This document shows, in pieces, positions 25,410-26,023 of a stretch of 26,023 nucleotides of DNA (position 1 is the first letter of the stretch; every line of letters starts with the position of its first letter). The notes beneath the pieces are model-generated. The model worked only from the letters and a program-made list of their open reading frames with translations, searched no databases and was not told where the DNA came from. The stretch is from Pseudomonadota bacterium (GTDB lineage: Bacteria; Pseudomonadota; Gammaproteobacteria; Burkholderiales; SHXO01), in NCBI GenBank assembly GCA_023430065.1, contig JAEZCG010000233.1, positions 1 to 26,023 of the forward strand. The letters are read 5' to 3'. Position numbers and translations under genes: made by a program.

Positions 25410-26023
25410 ATGAACACCCGACCGCTGCCGCCAGGCACCCCTGCAGAGCCCGACTGGGTGCGCGTGCGCGCCGACTTCCCGCTGCTGCAGCGCCAGGTGC
25501 ACGGCAAGCCGCTGGTCTACCTGGACAGCGCCAACACCGGGCAGAAGCCGGCGGCGGTGATCGAGGCGATGGACGACTTCTACCGTCGCCACAACGCCAA
25601 TGTCAGCCGCGCCGTGCACGCGCTGGGCACCGAGGCCACCGAGGCCTACGAGGCCTCGCGCACCGCACTGGCGCGCTTCGTCAACGCGCGCAGCGACGAG
25701 CTGGTGCTGTGCAGCGGCACCACGTTCGCGATCAACCTGGTGGCCTATTCCTGGGCGCTGCCGCGGCTGCATGCGGGCGACGTGATCCTGGTCTCGCGCA
25801 TGGAGCACCACGCCAACATCGTGCCCTGGCAGCTGGTGGCGGAGCGCACCGGGGCGACGGTGCGCGTGGCCGAGATCCTGCCCGACGGCAGCCTCGACCT
25901 CGACGCGCTGCGCCGGGCGATGACGCCCGAGGTCAAGCTGCTGGCCGTGGCCCACGTGTCCAACGTGCTGGGCACGGTCAATCCGGTGCGCGAGATCTGC
26001 CGCGAGGCGCGGCGACGCGGCAT
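25410..26023 (+). CDS. sufS: Cysteine desulfurase SufS (5' part, cut by window end)
   Basis: The first 204 codons, open to the window edge, begin MNTRPLPPGTPAEPDW at ATG 25410, four bases after the sufD stop. Group II cysteine desulfurase features are visible: VYLDSANTGQKPAAVIEAM, NANVSRAVHALGTEATEAYE, the cofactor-region SGTTFAINLVAYSW, SRMEHHANIVPWQ and HVSNVLGTVNPV. The PLP lysine and active-site cysteine lie beyond the end. The enzyme takes sulfur from cysteine for cluster building. The SANTGQKP and NVSRAVH wording differs from the usual NAATSQKP and NVHRGVH; from memory it resembles Xanthomonadaceae-type SufS. Confidence 0.93.
   Translation, partial: MNTRPLPPGTPAEPDWVRVRADFPLLQRQVHGKPLVYLDSANTGQKPAAVIEAMDDFYRRHNANVSRAVHALGTEATEAYEASRTALARFVNARSDELVLCSGTTFAINLVAYSWALPRLHAGDVILVSRMEHHANIVPWQLVAERTGATVRVAEILPDGSLDLDALRRAMTPEVKLLAVAHVSNVLGTVNPVREICREARRRG

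Overview
The window is a GC-rich proteobacterial chromosome segment with almost no spare DNA. Gene content and order point to a betaproteobacterium or close relative: a complete ccmABCDEFGHI cytochrome c maturation operon, and the run suhB (divergent)-trmJ-cysE-iscR, which I recall as a common betaproteobacterial neighbourhood. The taxon is inferred from gene order and protein motifs only; I could not run a search.

Layout. (1) 1-51: the 3' end of a tRNA, probably tRNA-Ser, followed by an intrinsic terminator. (2) 179-2457: two convergent accessory genes, a QueC-like PP-loop ATPase with a long N-terminal region and an ATP-grasp ligase of the sugar-transfer-associated type, whose 3' ends overlap by 25 bp. 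(3) 2640-4423: ilvD on the minus strand, with a nested hairpin just after its stop. (4) 4727-6633: an orphan NarL-type response regulator, a terminator, and transaldolase. (5) 6728-14819: ccmA to ccmI, mostly joined by 4-base ATGA/GTGA overlaps, with mltB coupled to the end of ccmI. (6) 14881-19214: mutS (minus), a small stand-alone Ser/Thr kinase (plus) and suhB (minus). (7) 19285-26023: trmJ, cysE, then an Fe-S cluster operon iscR-iscA-sufB-sufC-sufD-sufS, the last gene cut by the window end.

How the genes work together. The ccm genes build the complete System I machine: CcmAB ATPase, CcmC/D/E heme handling, CcmG/H thiol reduction, CcmF/H/I ligation. In the last region CysE makes O-acetylserine for cysteine, SufS would take sulfur from cysteine, SufBCD assembles clusters, the A-type carrier passes them on, and IscR senses cluster status. 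A near-consensus IscR type 1 operator overlaps the -10 of a good sigma-70 promoter upstream of iscR, so autorepression is strongly suggested. No iscS, iscU, hscBA or fdx is seen: SUF genes occupy the place downstream of iscR where ISC genes would be expected.

Most noteworthy: the hybrid IscR/SUF operon, in which sufB is bounded on both sides by unrelated short-repeat elements (six tandem 7-mers running into its start codon, and a 24-nt-arm inverted repeat before sufC); the QueC-like/ATP-grasp pair beside the tRNA; and a 19-codon mini-ORF that bridges ccmF and ccmG through ATGA and GTGA overlaps.
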